From the NCBI GenBank assembly GCA_031002005.1, contig CM061919.1, forward strand, positions 227,166,739-227,230,738: 64,000 bases of DNA, in the 5' to 3' direction. A model generated the notes under the pieces. That model was given only the letters and a program-made list of their open reading frames with translations. It did not search any database and had not been told where the DNA came from. Shown in pieces: positions 32,288 through 45,485 of this stretch (its first letter is position 1; the number at the start of each line of letters is the position of its first letter). Both the position numbers and the translations under genes were made by a program. This DNA is from Vandiemenella viatica. Taxonomy: Eukaryota; Arthropoda; Insecta; Orthoptera; Morabidae.

Positions 32288-32519
32288 TTTTTTTTTTTTT
32301 TTTTTTTTTGCTTTACACCTCATCGACATCATTAGAGATGAAAAGCGACTGGGGACAAGGAATGGGAAGGAGTTTGGACATGTACTTTTATAGCAACCAC
32401 TCCGGCATTCACCTGGAGTGATTTGGGGAAAACCCAAATATGGATAACCGGACGGGGATTTGAAATCACATCTTCCCTAATGTAAGGCCAGAGCGTTACC
32501 GCTCATCCACAATGCTTGG
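32288..32519 (-). mobile_element. SINE family A copy with T-tail
   Basis: T-run 32288-32309, tail GCTTTACACCTCATCGACAT, body GGAATGGGAAGGAGTTTGG and CACCTGGAGTGATTTGGGGA, head GACGGGGATTTGAAATC to GCTCATCCACAATGCTTGGT. It is nearly full length. Confidence 0.9.
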
Positions 32520-32877
32520 TGTGTTGAATCCAAATTTAATGTCTTAAAATACACGAAATCAAAGTGTTATTACACAACACGGAGTTTCCAACATTCTGCT
32601 GATATTTTTGTTGTGGAGTGAAACATATGGAAACAATCGAGAAAAGATTCTTTCGATGAATCTCACTACACGCTGCAACCTATTATAACGGCCTTCAGAC
32701 CCAGACCTTTAATGAAATTGTATTTTAAGAATCATTTGTAGCAAGCTGGGAGCTGAGTAAATATGGTTTTGTATATTTTTCTTGCAATTAATTGTGAATT
32801 TGTGTAAATGAACATAGTTTAATGGAAAGAAACTATGTAAATACTATTTAATATGTTCATGAACAGTACTATGCATG
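32520..32877. other. No gene seen
   Basis: AT-rich spacer. Confidence 0.5.
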
Positions 32878-33396
32878 AAACATGATAGTGTAGTATGGGA
32901 CCCACATTTTGAGTATCAAATACAGGAGTTGGAGAAGGTGTAAAGACGGGCTGCTAGATTTGTTTCTGGAAATTATCGCAGAATGCAATCAGTGACAGAT
33001 ATGATAAAGGAGCTGGAATGGGATTCATTGCAAGACAGGAGGAGGATGAGGAGGGTCATGTGAGTGTACAGGGCATATACTGGCAATGAGGCATGGAACG
33101 ATATTGCAGTAGGTATGAAAAGTAGTTAATGGAAGGGAAAAGATGACCATGACCACAAGATGGCACTCGATTTCAGGCACAAGGGTGTGGGAAGATTCTC
33201 TTTTTTAGGTAAGGGTGTCAGGGATTGGAATGAGTTAACAAGGGGAATGATGAATAACTTACCGAAAACGTTAAAAGAATTTAAAGTTAAAATTTGTAGA
33301 GGGCATATATAGGTGTGTGCAGGATAGGTGGAAGTTGGGTGTGTAGGGAAATTTCCACCGAAGCGTGTGGTCCATTGCAATTAAATTAAATTAAAC
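32878..33396 (+). mobile_element. LINE family L, 3' portion with AATTA tail
   Basis: Reads 'SVVWDPHFEYQIQELEKV', 'RRAARFVSGNYRRMQSVTDM', 'IKELEWDSLQDRRRMRRVM', 'WKGKDDHDHKMALDFRHKGV', 'MMNNLPKTLKEFKVKICRG' with a few stops, then the 3' region and tail CCATTGCAATTAAATTAAAT. It is 5'-truncated in the thumb domain. Confidence 0.88.
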
Positions 33397-34610
33397 ATTG
33401 ATTAAAAGTTTGTAATTCCAAGTATTGAGGTGAGCTACAATTTATAGACGACAATTTACGACGGTTTGGACTGATTTATGTAGATAATTTGTGTGTAAAT
33501 ATCTTTAATTTTCATTTCCGTATGTTTCATAATGATCGTGAATGATTTTGTATTAATTCTGATTGTTTTAATGTATTTTAATTGTTAAGTATTGTTAGAA
33601 TTCGAGGAACGTCAGTCGTGAATTATTCTGGAATTTTCTGTAACGTCTATATAAGCGATCGACAGAGACGAGTTGTTTGACATTTAGTTCGAAAGTTTTA
33701 TTTTGAAGGATTTGCAAGTTCATTGAGAGTTTCAATCGCTGGAGCATTTGTTTATGTTCGCACATAGTATCTTTGGATCGACCTATGGTTATGTGTATTT
33801 ACTTTATTGTGAAGTGAAGCTTTCAGAAAAATAAACATAAGTAAAAATTAATTCCTCGGACTTGTTTTTTCAAGAAACGAAATAACTATCACTGTGCATT
33901 AAATATCTGCGAACTGTGGGACGAAAGTAGAGTCGGCATGTACTGCAAATCAAAAAGACTTGTCTGAGATTTTCCTTTGTAGCAGAAGTTTGATAATGCT
34001 CGACGTGTATAATATTTAAACTTCTTTGGTCTCGAATAGTATGTGCTGTGGCTTGAAGTTTGTTTTTAGTGAAAGTCGTCCGGATATCGTGGCTGAGAGC
34101 AGAGTGGTTGTTTTCTGCACTTGGGCTTTAATAAGTTAATCCGTCGCGGTTACCTTCTGCGAATCTTGTTTTGTAACTTTCCCGAACTTTGAAAACCTCA
34201 TTGCTAGCTCCTTACCCAACATTCTCTTAAACATGTTCCCACGCTCTCGAAAAGAGAAGTACTCAGTACGGTAATCAGTTTCTCTAAACGACGGACACAA
34301 TGTTCAGCAAAGAGATTGGTCTTGCAACACGAAGGCAAACAGCACGATGCTCTTTGCAAACAGCAACATAATCACATTATTCATGGTCCGCGGTCCCCAG
34401 TAGCCGCAGGCAGTTCATATTCATCACACGAAGAGTGGAAATCTGAATGACACAGGGATTGCGTAGAAAGACGGATGTCAGCATTAGTCTTGTTTTAAAT
34501 TTTCTTATTTGACATTTCAAGATAATGTCTCTATGTTTCACACGGTAAAGTGAGACAATTTGTACGCAAGTTTATATCTACCTGATTCCAAAACGAAACA
34601 AGATAACAGA
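33397..34610. other. No gene seen; promoter-like TATA region near 33650
   Basis: TCTATATAAGCGATCGACAG at about 33647 followed by AATAAACATAAG near 33830 gives a TATA-to-poly(A) spacing like that of a short LTR, but no TG...CA ends or duplication could be fixed. The rest is without features. Confidence 0.35.
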
Positions 34611-34770
34611 GATACCGCCGGCGCGGTTAGAGCGCTGTTAACGTACTGGCTTCGGGAGTTGCCGGTTCGACTCCGGCCCAGGGCATGGGTGGTTTTAATT
34701 AAGTGTTGTGTCTGTTTGTATTGTCATTTCACTTGTGATCATCAATAACACTAGAAGAGTCTAATAAAAT
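34611..34770 (+). mobile_element. SINE family B copy, best preserved
   Basis: The head GCCGGCGCGGTTAGAGCGCT carries an A-box-like segment, then B-box CCGGTTCGACTCCGGCCCAG, the family body GGGCATGGGTGGTTTTAATT and GATCATCAATAACACTAGAA. Confidence 0.8.
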
Positions 34771-35309
34771 TAAGGAAAACTGAAAAAATAAATACAGATG
34801 TTGGCTAAATGGCTATAAAACTCAACACAATTAAACAAAAACAAAAAAAAAACATAGGTAACTTAGAATATTATGAGTATATTACATCACTATAACACAA
34901 ATACTTCGATACGATAGTTTGGCCTATAGAAAACCTCTAGAATAGTAGTTACGAAACTAAACATAAATACGTCGATAAAAATTGACATCCAAGCAGATAG
35001 CTACTGTATTATAACTGCCTCAAAAGAATTAGTAAAAAATCAACTAGGTTTGACGGAACCTCCTGAAGGAGAACTATTAATCCATTGTGTAAGCGATAGG
35101 ACGGTCTGTTCCTTGTTGCGGGACCTACAGTTTAACATAAAATTCGAGCCATGAAGTGATCACATCATAATTCGTCACTAAAAGAAAGATTTTCCAAAGG
35201 TCATCCTTGGAAAATTGTGAGAGCCATATTAAACCTCTCATTCTGATCCGTACAAGATACCTCCAGGAGCCTTACCACTGAGCTACACATAAATACAACT
35301 CCAATCATT
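34771..35309. other. No gene seen; tRNA A-box fragment at 35266-35292
   Basis: The minus strand of 35266-35292 reads TAGCTCAGTGGTAAGGCTCC, a tRNA D-arm-like fragment without the rest of a tRNA. Confidence 0.45.
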
Positions 35310-35550
35310 ATCCTTTTAATAAACTGTCAGAATCCTATTCTCACTCATTCTCATAAGATGTCCGTAAATTTCAGCCTTCTCTTGTGCATTGTGTATGTAA
35401 TTTTCTCTGCATACCAAGTACTGTCTCTTCCCTTTATTTTACCTCAAATTTTCCCTAATATTGCTCTATTTTCTGTATCTCCTCAATTTCCATTTTCTTA
35501 TTCAGTACCAGGCATTCTAAGCAAACATTGCATAGTCCATCAGTCAAGGG
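35310..35550 (-). mobile_element. RTE-like reverse transcriptase remnant
   Basis: The minus strand gives 'MHKRRLKFYGHLMRMSENRI' near 35400-35345, a block found near the C-terminus of insect RTE-type proteins, preceded by frameshifted text ending 'RDSTWYAEKITY'. It is heavily decayed. Confidence 0.62.
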
Positions 35551-36484
35551 TCCATCTAGGCCCCTATGCCTTACAAACGAGCTGCAAAATCAATTTAACA
35601 CACATTATTTCAACTTCGAAACACCTCAAATGTCATTTAAAAAAAAAAAAAAAAATCGCGATTCACTGTTGCTTAAAAGGTGGTCTCATGTTTAGGTTCT
35701 GACGATATTAAGAGAAAACGTCATGATTTTTAATGCATTGACAGTAACATAAATAAACTGTCAACAGTAGAACACTGATATTCTCTATGCTTTTAGATAA
35801 CACGTTTTAACTTATATGCATCAATACGGTAAGGAATATCGAGTCAACAAAAGAACAGATCAATATCAGAGAACCAACAGTAAAATTTAAGAATAGGGGT
35901 CTCATTGGAAAGTTAAATTTGCCTGGAAGGTAAAATAATTCATGCAGGAAATAAGTTTAAATATTTATACTACTCAAATTTTATTTAATACGGCCTTCAT
36001 CCTCTACATCCATAAATGGCAGCATAAGATACACAGTTCAGAAAGAATCACAACTGAGAGCTACTAAAACACACACAAGAGATACAGATATAGATGCTGC
36101 ATCCTGCAAGGCATAGACCTTGGTGTCGTCTTTATTCTCTTGTGACTCAGAGTCTCGCTCAAGGTTTATATCCTCAGGTCTGTTACCGCAATATTCTTTA
36201 CACAGCAGGTTGGCCGGATGGCGGTAGATGTGTCGCGTTCACTGACATCTTTTAGTAACACTAGTCTCAGTAACTCATCCACGTGAGGCTGGTTACGTGT
36301 ACATAGTAAAAACAAGTGATTCGCATCCTGAACCTCGTATGGCAGATGCCAGTGTATTTTCTGAAATAACCATGATTAAGTTTTTGTCGGGCAATGGTTC
36401 TAGTGAGCACTTAGAATAGTTGGAAAACGAATACCGTGCTTTTCTTGAGATCGTCGGGTTATTAGATTATCAATGTTTTGTTTG
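35551..36484. other. No gene seen
   Basis: AT-rich with an A-run at 35639-35655. No supported feature. Confidence 0.45.
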
Positions 36485-36683
36485 AGGGGCTTTACCTCTC
36501 ATCAACGTCGGGGTCATTAAAGGCCGGGGACGATTAGAGACAAAGATCAATGACCTTTTGAATGAATCGTATCAGCATTCGCCAGTACTGAACCTTAGAA
36601 AACCAAAACACGGATGGCTGCAGGGCGATTTGAACGCGTCCTTCCGAATGTCAGGGTCTAGTGTTACTGCTCACCAACCACGG
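36485..36683 (-). mobile_element. SINE family A copy, divergent
   Basis: Reverse-complement tail GGCTTTACCTCTCATCAACG, body GACCTTTTGAATGAATCGTA and CAGCATTCGCC, head GGGCGATTTGAACGCGTCCT to CTCACCAACCACGGT. Confidence 0.75.
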
Positions 36684-38057
36684 TAAGTTTATGGACGAAG
36701 TTCCCAATCTGTGTTCCATCTATCGACAACAAAAACACATCACTCCTAAGTAATGACAGGGCAAACCAAATGCCTAGCCCTCCCCTTAAAGGGAATAAAA
36801 TACGCGAAGTCTGTTGCCATAAAGCAAAGTACCCGAAAGGAATGTAGTTCTAACGAGGCTACGCTGTTGTTGGACCCGTTAATTACGAAAGAAAAATTTC
36901 GGCCGGTAACGCCATAGGTCAGTGGCAGCTCTGGTTGTGCAACCCACTCCACTTAGCCGTCAGAAGAATGAATGCGACCGCGCCATTGCGAAGTGGACTT
37001 ACGAAACCACACGACACAAACACGGCGCCGGCGGTTCGTCTCCAAACAATGGGACCGGCGAAAGTGGTACAGTAATTAAAAAAACAACTGCAGCTCACTC
37101 ACTCTGAGATTGGCTGTTCTGTCGTCAGATTAGGTAATTAATTAGTCCCTAGAGTCAGGCTGGATTTGGAACTCTCTTCACTATATCTCACTACAATATG
37201 GTACTGTAGTTTGTAACGTTCCTACTATCGCTTAATTTTTTTTTTTTTTTTTTTAAAATAAAAAAGATCCTTTGAAACATTGCATATCTCATTCTAGACC
37301 ACGTTTCACTACAATTACAATTATTTCACATCATCGCTTATCGCTTTTCCTGTATCCTCTTACCAAAAAATATTCTGCACCTTCTGTCATTCTCCTCCAA
37401 ATTTTTGATATTGACTCTTCGGTAGTATTTTTCACCAACAGTATTTTTTCTCTTTACCTGAAAGGAAATAACCATATTCCATCTTTTCTTTTTCTCGTCT
37501 ACTTGTACATTTGTTCACTAACATTATACAATTCGATTTTTTCTAAATTTTAGAATTATTCAACAGCTTCTTATACAATTATGCAGCACTCAGTTTATTT
37601 CAAAATACACACTTCTCCAAGACTCGTAAGTCCATTTAATCAACATTCTTTTGCAGTACAATCACCGCTATCAAAAGATTCATTTCTTGCATTATTCTTT
37701 TTCCGTGCATTCTCACTTGTTACAATACAATCTCTCCTATGGCCCGCTGTTGTCCTTGCTGTCAACAATAGTATTATCATAGTTATTCATACAAAATCAT
37801 GCATGTAATAAACATTAATTAATATTGCCATATGCATTAACGTTGGCGTGATGTATGTCCGGTATAAGTTCCTCATACTCAATGCCAGCATAAGAATATG
37901 CTGTGCATTAACAGTCTCTATTAGCAAGGGAGAAAAGTTGTGTTTCAATGCGTCTTGTAACGGTCCCACATGAGCAACCACTGTTAGGAACCACAGGAGA
38001 AATACAAGGAACCCAGTCCCTTCTATTTGTTCTCGGAGCGACCAGCTGTAAGCCCTT
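36684..38057. other. No gene seen
   Basis: The T-run at 37239-37255 followed by a pyrimidine-rich stretch (37270-37560) may be the end of a minus-strand retrocopy, but no reverse-transcriptase text could be read. Confidence 0.4.
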
Positions 38058-38435
38058 GTATAGACACAGGAGTTGTAGTGGGTACAAATAACGGTTGCCA
38101 GATTTGTCTCTAGAAATTACCGCAGAACACAATCAGTAAGCGATATGATAGATGAGCAGAATTGGGAATGATTGGAAGACAGGAACAGGGTAATGTTAGT
38201 CATAGGATTGCACAAGGCCTTTATTGGTGGTGAGGTGTGGAAAGGTATTGGTGTAAGAATTGGGAGAGGTGCATTGAAGGGAAAAGATGACCATGACCAC
38301 AAGCTGGCACTCGATATCGGGTATACAGTGTGGGAAAATTCTCTTTCTTAGGGAAGGAGCTAACAGATTAGAATAAATTACCAAGAGAAATGATGAATAA
38401 TTTACCAAAAATGCAGGAAGAATATAAAGTTCATA
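38058..38435 (+). mobile_element. LINE family L fragment
   Basis: Blocks shared with other copies: ACGGTTGCCAGATTTGTCTC, AATTACCGCAGAACACAATC, GGGAAAAGATGACCATGACC and AAATGATGAATAATTTACC. It stops before the 3' untranslated region and is full of frameshifts. Confidence 0.82.
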
Positions 38436-40189
38436 GTGTATTGCTACACTACATCGAAATATATCTGGGAGAAGCTGGACCCATAGCTCGCACAGATGGA
38501 CGGTGAGAACAACAATGGTAGCGGTACGACTGCCTTCCGGAATGTAACCTTGGGCCGAGTGTCCCTCAGTGAAGGAACGCAGTTTGCCGCTGGGGTCACG
38601 CGGTGGGGATGGTACAGTGGATTGCGAGCTGTATGGTGGGTGCGTGGCCAGCCTGCAGAAAGAGATGTGCGGTGATTAACGCCGGTGCGGTGTGTGGTTG
38701 TTCTTGTATTCCATGTCGTAATCTGAGTGAACATGGGTTTCCGGCGGCAAACAGCAAATGGAACCGTCGCGATGGACGACTGCGGGCAGCAGACTCGGCG
38801 CCTTCTGCTAAATGCTAACCCCGCCGATATGGTGATCACCGCAAATCATTATCGTATTGATCAACTCAGTGTCGCCCTGGAGAAAATCTCATTACCCCGC
38901 TGAACTTAATGAATGGACATATAGAAAACCCTGAGAAATGATCTAAAATTGTTGGATTTCAAGATGTTTGTTTAATTGGGTCATACTATTTTAATACATT
39001 TGGTGAAGCATAATTTTGTAATAAACGTATATTAGTGTCACTTGTAGTTCTTGTTAGTGTGCAAAGCAACATCGAGATTCTTCATACCAGCAATTTCATT
39101 CATCTGCTATATAATTTCCTAAGTTCACTCACTCACCTCGAGAGTTATTGGCTGGAAAACGTTGACGTCACGCGCCAGCCCTCGCTCGCAAATTAGCAGC
39201 AACCAGAGATATCATTAGAAGAAAATCCAGGTTATGTACGCAGTTTAATAGTTAAGGAACTACTATAAAATTAATTGCCATAATACATTCATTATGTTTG
39301 CTTTTCGTAGAATTTTATATTAAAAAAAATAGCGATAAACTTTATTGCTGAAAAAACGTGGAACTGCATTTCAGTAGCATATGGCTAATCAAAGAAATAT
39401 ATATAAAAAAAACTTTTAAGAGCTAATATTACTCATGGTCTCTGCTGAAATCATGAATGCCAGTTGTCATCCCAGCCCAGGCTAAATTACAGTTTAATTA
39501 AAAATTTCGGTTGCTGCTTGACCAAAGTTTATACATTACGGTTTATTTGCTTTTTACATATTTTACTGAACTCTTTCGTTAATGGTCCTCATTCATGCTC
39601 ACTGTTTGTGAGTTATTAGGTTATTTAAAGTGGAAATCAGACCAAATATGTTACCGAGTCGAATATTCTGGCAATTTATTCCTTCGCAGTTGCTCAACAA
39701 TTTAATAATCTGGTATCTGTGTTAAGTTCTCTGCCCGTTACAGACACTATGACCAAACATTATGAATGTTACCCCCGCCTCAATCGAAAACAACGTGATG
39801 CTTTCGAACCAATTGCTCACTCCCTTTAACTTCAAATTTTGCAAAGTGAACTTTTAGAGATTAAATACAGTTCAAGTTTGTATTTCAGCACGTTCGAGTC
39901 TACCAACCAAAACCTTTTAAATGATTGCGATCGTCTCCGTCCGAGTTTAATAGGGCTACGTCTATGAAAACTTCTGAGTTCTTCAAGCTCAAGAAATTTT
40001 ATTCATACTAACAGTGAATTACAGGTCGAGTTCGTATTTGAACAGATCACGTCAACCTATCTTAATCTTTGACCTTTAAAACTGGAACCACTCTAGACCC
40101 GTGACGATACGCAGAAAACGGTAACGGGCTTACACTAGTTAATAATATTTTTATTAATAATTTATGGCAACAAAAAGCAATTTAATACT
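38436..40189. other. No gene seen; GC-rich patch 38480-38840 and CRE motif at 39163
   Basis: 38480-38840 is GC- and CpG-rich with a 131-codon minus-strand frame that has no recognisable domain and is probably chance. TGACGTCACG lies at 39163-39172. Confidence 0.4.
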
Positions 40190-40322
40190 TGCCAAGAGAG
40201 AGTACACCTCAAGTTGAAATTCGAAGAGGGTAAAAGTAGGTGGGTACAGAAAAGGGGAAACATGAGTACGTAGGGAAGTTGCTGTTTGAGCCTGGGCTCC
40301 ATCGCAATTAAATTAAATTAAA
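40190..40322 (+). mobile_element. LINE family L, 3' terminal fragment
   Basis: Only the last codons and 3' region remain (AAAAGTAGGTGGGTACAGAA, CTGGGCTCCATCGCAATTAA) with the tail AATTAAATTAAATTAAAT. Confidence 0.78.
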
Positions 40323-42727
40323 TTTTGTCGGTGGACCACGGTGAAATAATCACTCGTGCCCGTGAGTAATTTTTTTTTATTTAGTGATGGACACAATACA
40401 CAACTACAATAACTGAGCCCATTACATGTATTCGAATGTGTCAGACAACAGACAACTTTGTCAATGCTTCGTAACGCGTTTCCCCTTGTGATAATCTCAC
40501 AACCCTCCAATTATTTTTTAATTATTTTGCTTTGTTTAACTATAAGTTTTATGTAAAATTATATCGTTAATTGTAAATTGATTTGTATTTTGAAAGGAAT
40601 CCACAAGTTATAAATTGTGTAGTCTTGGGTAGCTTATTTTTAATATCGTTAGTTAGAATTATAAGAATCTTTGGCTATGGCTAGTAACAACTGAGCGGTC
40701 CATTATATCGAATGTTCGGCGACCGATCTATAAATATCGTATGATGCGAGTTTCATTGTATGAAAGCTGTAATATGATATAAGATATATTAGAAGCCTGT
40801 AGAAAAACAAGAAGAGTGATAAAATGTTAATTCCAAAGAACTGTTTTAGATAAATTAAGCGATATTCCATTCGGAACAGTGACTATCACTTCTACAATTG
40901 GCAACGATACCTCTCATTTTTGGGGGGTTATCAGTCATTAACTACGATTAGTACAAACAAAATTGAGCATTCAGCTGGCATGTGTTCGAGGTGAGAGTGG
41001 GCCTTTCTCGTCCATTACACGCTGTTTCCCCAATTGGTGTGGAAATGCTAATTATTTATGTAATTCAGCCGCTGATTAATCTACAATAATTGAGTGGAAA
41101 GATCACACTCTTCACATCAGCACCGTCAACACATACAAAACTCTTACACAACAATTTCGTTAACTACTGCGAAATTTTTCGAATATAATAGAAAAAATTG
41201 AACTATGTGTCTATAGTTACGCAAATTTAAAGAATTATATTTTTTTTAACCAAAAATTGTAATATTGAACGGTCTGTTCGCTCAATGGTTAAGGCGCTTT
41301 GTTGCAATGTTGCTTGTGGTTGTAGCTTATAAGGTTATTGCAATCTAAATACAGTAAACTACTAGTTCTTGGAATCGGAATATATTTTTATTCATATTTT
41401 GCTGTAGACTTGTGCTTGCTCTTTAATTTCCAGGAAAGATTGTGGGCACGGTAGTACTTACAGATTTGATATAGAAATAACCTTTGTATATTTTAAAATT
41501 TAATTCATTTTATTTATCTTCTCACAGCGGTTCCTCCGCTACCAACAATTCCGTGTTAAAAATACTCGGACAACGTTCCGATTCGAACGATTGCGAGGTC
41601 CACTTAGGATCGATCAGTTAACTTTCATCTCAGCAACTATTACACCAAACATATAAATCGCACTTTTCCATTATATCAGCTTCACTCCCTACTTTTCTCT
41701 CCTTCTTCTTTTGACTTTAATTCAACAGTAACTTCATTACAATCAAAATTGCCTTTTTTTTCTTTAATTTCGTTCATAACGTTACTTACTTTTAGACTAC
41801 TCCAAAGATACTATATTTCTGAACGTATGAATCCAATCAAATAATCGCTACCTTATCTGCTACTCTTTTGCCTGATAATTATATACACATTTCTTTTCTT
41901 AATTATACTTACATCAATCATCATTTACTATTATTTACTCCCTTAATATTACGGCTATTATTTATAAAATTATATTTCCGTCTAAATGTATGGAGCTCTT
42001 CCACAGTCTCATTTTAAGGGCTTACTATTTTACAGATTACTTTCTAACGTTCTCGGGATACCCGGGTTCATGTTCCGGTGGAGACAGGAAGTTTTAAGAG
42101 TTTTGTTTGATTATATGAACTACGACAGAATGTTCCGTGGTTCGCATTCCACGTTAAACTGTAGGTTACGGAGGAAAAGAACTGGTCGTCCTACCTCTGG
42201 CGCAATTGCTTAGTATGCCTCCTTCTGGAGGATCCAGCCAACCTTTGGATTGGGGACTAAGTATTAGTAAACGGAATGCGCGATTAGAGACGTTATTACT
42301 GCTGTTCCGTGCAAGCTACTAGACAGGTGATTGTAGTCAGCCACCTGTTGTGGGGAATGCAGGTACGGTGGTGAGGGTCAGAAGTACAGAGGCCGGAAGA
42401 GTTTTTATGCGGGAATGTCTTACACGCAGCACCTGCAGCCGGTCGACCAATAGGAGCGCCGGATGCAGGAGGAACGCAGACAGCTGAGAAATCTCAGATA
42501 GAGTCATGGACCCGCTGGCTTCTCGATTGAATTGTATTACGAATGTCCATTTCAATCCTGTCTGAGAAAAGTCTCGGGGATATGGAACGGGGCATTCACA
42601 ACGCCAATAATATTTACGCGAAATCACCACACCCTAAATTTGACATTTTTCACTGGCACACATGTATTGCCTGGCATTAACTATAACATTTTGCTCAAAA
42701 AATTTCCAAACCGGTAGACAAAATATA
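40323..42727. other. No gene seen
   Basis: AT-rich with many short chance frames. 41268-41310 (GGTCTGTTCGCTCAATGGTTAA) is a tRNA-like A-box fragment. 42000-42430 is more balanced in GC but shows no known motif. Confidence 0.4.
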
Positions 42728-43712
42728 AATGTAGGAATTACAGAAGAACGCAATCAGTAACTGATATGGTAAAAGAGCTGGATTCGGGTTCATTGGAAAA
42801 CAGAAGGGGGTTGTAGAGAGGGCTTGGACTGTATAAGGTTTATAATCGCGATGACGCGTGGATGGATATTAGTAGAAGGATTAGGAATTTTATTATTATT
42901 ATTAATTTTTAATGCCGATGGAGCTAACACTGCGGTGGTAATTCCCCTAATCATCTAAATACCCCTTTTTTTAATTTTTTAAATTATCTTTTATAATTGA
43001 AGTGTTAAATTCCTCCCCCATTTACTTTTCTGATTTACGAATTTTAATTTTAAATTCCTTCAGCGTTTTTGGTAAATTATTCATCACTTGGTAATTAGTT
43101 CCATTCCCTGACATCCTACCAACAAAAGAAAATTTTCGCACTCCCTTATGCATGAAGTCGAGCACAAGCTTGTGGTGATGGTCGTCTTTCCCCTTCCATG
43201 CACTATTCCTAATTCTTTGACCGATATCCCTCCAAGCTCTATCACCAACATATTCCCTGTACATTTCCAGCACTCTCTTCACCCTCCTCCTTTCCTCCAA
43301 TGACTCCCAATCCAGCTTCTTCATCATATCAATTACTGACTGGGTACTGCGATAATTTGCGCAAACAAATCTAGCTGATCTTATTTGCACATCCTCCAAC
43401 TCCTGTATTTGGTAGCCAAAAAGTGGACCTAAAAATACACCACCATATTCAACCAGTAAGCGAAGAGCTAACCATGAGCGTAATCTGGCTATTGATTTGA
43501 GGCGAAATGGAGTGGGGAAATTTTCTTTTGTAGCTAGAGGAGCCAGGGACAGGAATAAATTACCCAGTTGCCGAAAACACTGAAGGAGTTGAAAGATGGA
43601 ATTCAGAAAGTGCATGAGTATGTGGAAAATCATTTCACTGGAAGGTGGGAGTGTATGGATACTGCCACCAGAGCGTGTGTTTTCCAGCGCAATTGAGATT
43701 CAATTCAATTAA
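42728..43712 (+). mobile_element. LINE family L copy, split by a second family-L copy
   Basis: The plus-strand copy reads 'RNYRRTQSVTDMVKELDSGS' to 'RRIRNF' (42728-42892), is interrupted, and resumes near 43460 with 'NHERNLAIDLRRNGVGKFSF' through the 3' region to GCGCAATTGAGATTCAATTC at 43690-43712. About 12 nt of the expected sequence is missing at the break. Confidence 0.85.
42893..43460 (-). mobile_element. LINE family L copy nested in opposite orientation
   Basis: The 3' tail, TTATTATTATTATTAATTTT on the plus strand, starts right at the break. The minus-strand frame 43460-43022 reads 'LLVEYGGVFLGPLFGYQIQE', 'RSARFVCANYRSTQSVIDMM', 'KKLDWESLEERRRVKRVLEM' and 'LPKTLKEFKIKI' almost without stops. 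It is the least damaged family-L thumb region in the window. Confidence 0.9.
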
Positions 43713-43814
43713 ATATGAATGCTAAAGCTATCGCTATATTTATACATTTCTTAGTTTCCACTTGTCAGCTTTCTGGTCGCTGCCCAGAATCTACAAAGTG
43801 AGATGTCAACCGTT

Positions 43815-44010
43815 AGATCTGGATTCAGGAAGACGAGTGTTCGTACCAGGTCTGGCATTTCAGATTTTGATTTTCTATCGCTTCACGTAATCAATCCTGG
43901 TTGATGCTGGGATGGTTTCGTCAAAATGCCACGGTAGAATTGCTTGCCATTTCTTCGCCTGTCCCCTGCCGGATCAAGCGACATAGATATAGACGAGTGA
44001 TAAAGCCCTA
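43815..44010 (+). mobile_element. SINE family A copy, strongly diverged
   Basis: Head remnant AGACGAGTGTTCGTACCAGG, body TCAGATTTTGATTTTCTATC, ATGCTGGGATGGTTTCGTCA, AATGCCACGGTAGAATTGCT. Confidence 0.65.
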
Positions 44011-44651
44011 GTAAACATAACTTGTCCCTGCGAGCAGGAAGAATTCCATTCACTTATAGATAGGAACATGTTGTGTACGCTTCAGATTATCCAGCACAAA
44101 CGTAGTTCACGATAATGATATTTAGATTGTGTTAAAAGTTTCTCGCTTCTTGGAAACAATTTTAGAAAAGTAATGATCGATAAACGATTAAATACAGGCT
44201 TAACTAAGAGAAGGGGAAAATATGTTACCGCTTCCCAGCCTCTGTTTCGGTTAATGGAATATTGATCTACCTCTCTGATAATAATTTAAATTCCTACATC
44301 TGAAATAATAATGTTGAAAACGAAGAGATGTAGGAGCATAAAGCCCGACTGAACATCAATCTTGTTACAATTTATTTGCCAAATCCATATCCCTAAAATG
44401 ACGCACTTTTGCTGTTTTATTCTGTTCGGTTATCCTGATAATGAACGTTTATCATCTACCGAATGCTCAAATGGAATTATCCCGTTCCCGCTTAGATAAT
44501 AGCAATTGATCAACTTTTCTGCAAACTAACAGCATTCACAGACCAATAAATACACAACTAAGTTCAGAGTGGCAATTTAACACACGGTTTTGGCAGATTA
44601 TAAAGCACTAGTGTAGGAAATGTTAGGTAATGAAATACAAAGTTACTTCTT
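44011..44651. other. No gene seen
   Basis: AT-rich sequence. Confidence 0.5.
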
Positions 44652-44876
44652 TTTTCATTGTTTTACTCTATGTCGACGCAGACATTATTAGAGGAGGTAA
44701 AGGATTTAGGACAAGGAACTGGGAAGAATTCAGGCATGGCCGTTTGAAGGAACCATCTTCTGAAGGGATTTCTGGAAATCTTGAAAAACCAAAATCTTCT
44801 TGGCCGGACGTGGATTCGAACACGCGTCTTTCTGAAGACAGTCTAGAGCACTGCCACTCACACACTAAGTCGGTGA
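44652..44876 (-). mobile_element. SINE family A copy
   Basis: Reverse-complement tail TTACTCTATGTCGACGCAGA, body GGAACTGGGAAGAATTCAGG, head GGCCGGACGTGGATTCGAAC. It is moderately diverged. Confidence 0.8.
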
Positions 44877-45485
44877 GCTAGTTTCGTTTCATAAGAGATT
44901 TTTCCGATGTAATATTTCCAGACATGGTTAGAAAGAATTGTTTTATTCGAATTAGAGTGAAAGGCTACAAGAAACAAAACGCGCTAATTTTTTATTCTGA
45001 AAAAAATGGCAATCCGTGACTTAGTATATCTTTAATTATTTCTTTTTCCGTGTCCAAGACATCACTTTATTACAATTTAGGGGAACAAACTTAACACAGA
45101 GACAGTAAAACAATTACAACACACAATTATACAAAGAAATTGAACAATTCTGTCGTATACCGAGGACTGGCAGCCTGGATGGCCTAGTCATTATCAGTGA
45201 ACAGACCGTGGAGTGTACAGGGCTCGTCTAGTTCAGGTGGAGTTGCGGGTCTTCCAGTTCCCCGCATTCACAGAGTTTTTTCTGTCGCATGTGATCCCAT
45301 TTCTTCAGATTTTATTTGCATTTGTCTATTCAGCGCTTTCCAGGTCTTGTGTGGAAGATCATAGCCTGCTGCAGGTTTCTCCATTTGATATAAATAATAC
45401 AAAATTGTTTCCAACACAGATTCACAGCACAATAAAACCAAATCGAAGTAAAACAAGAAAGAAGTGTGTTGTAAACTAAAATTAA
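44877..45485. other. No gene seen
   Basis: No supported feature. An 88-codon frame at 45213-45479 has no domain. Confidence 0.4.

Noticed and set aside
33593..33960. Possible solo LTR with TATA box and AATAAA
   Set aside because: No convincing TG...CA ends, short inverted ends or target duplication; kept only as a remark in the spacer entry.
38444..38839. 131-codon minus-strand frame in a GC-rich patch
   Set aside because: No domain, skewed Arg/Pro/Thr/Ser composition typical of an antisense GC-rich frame, and no splice signals fitting an exon.
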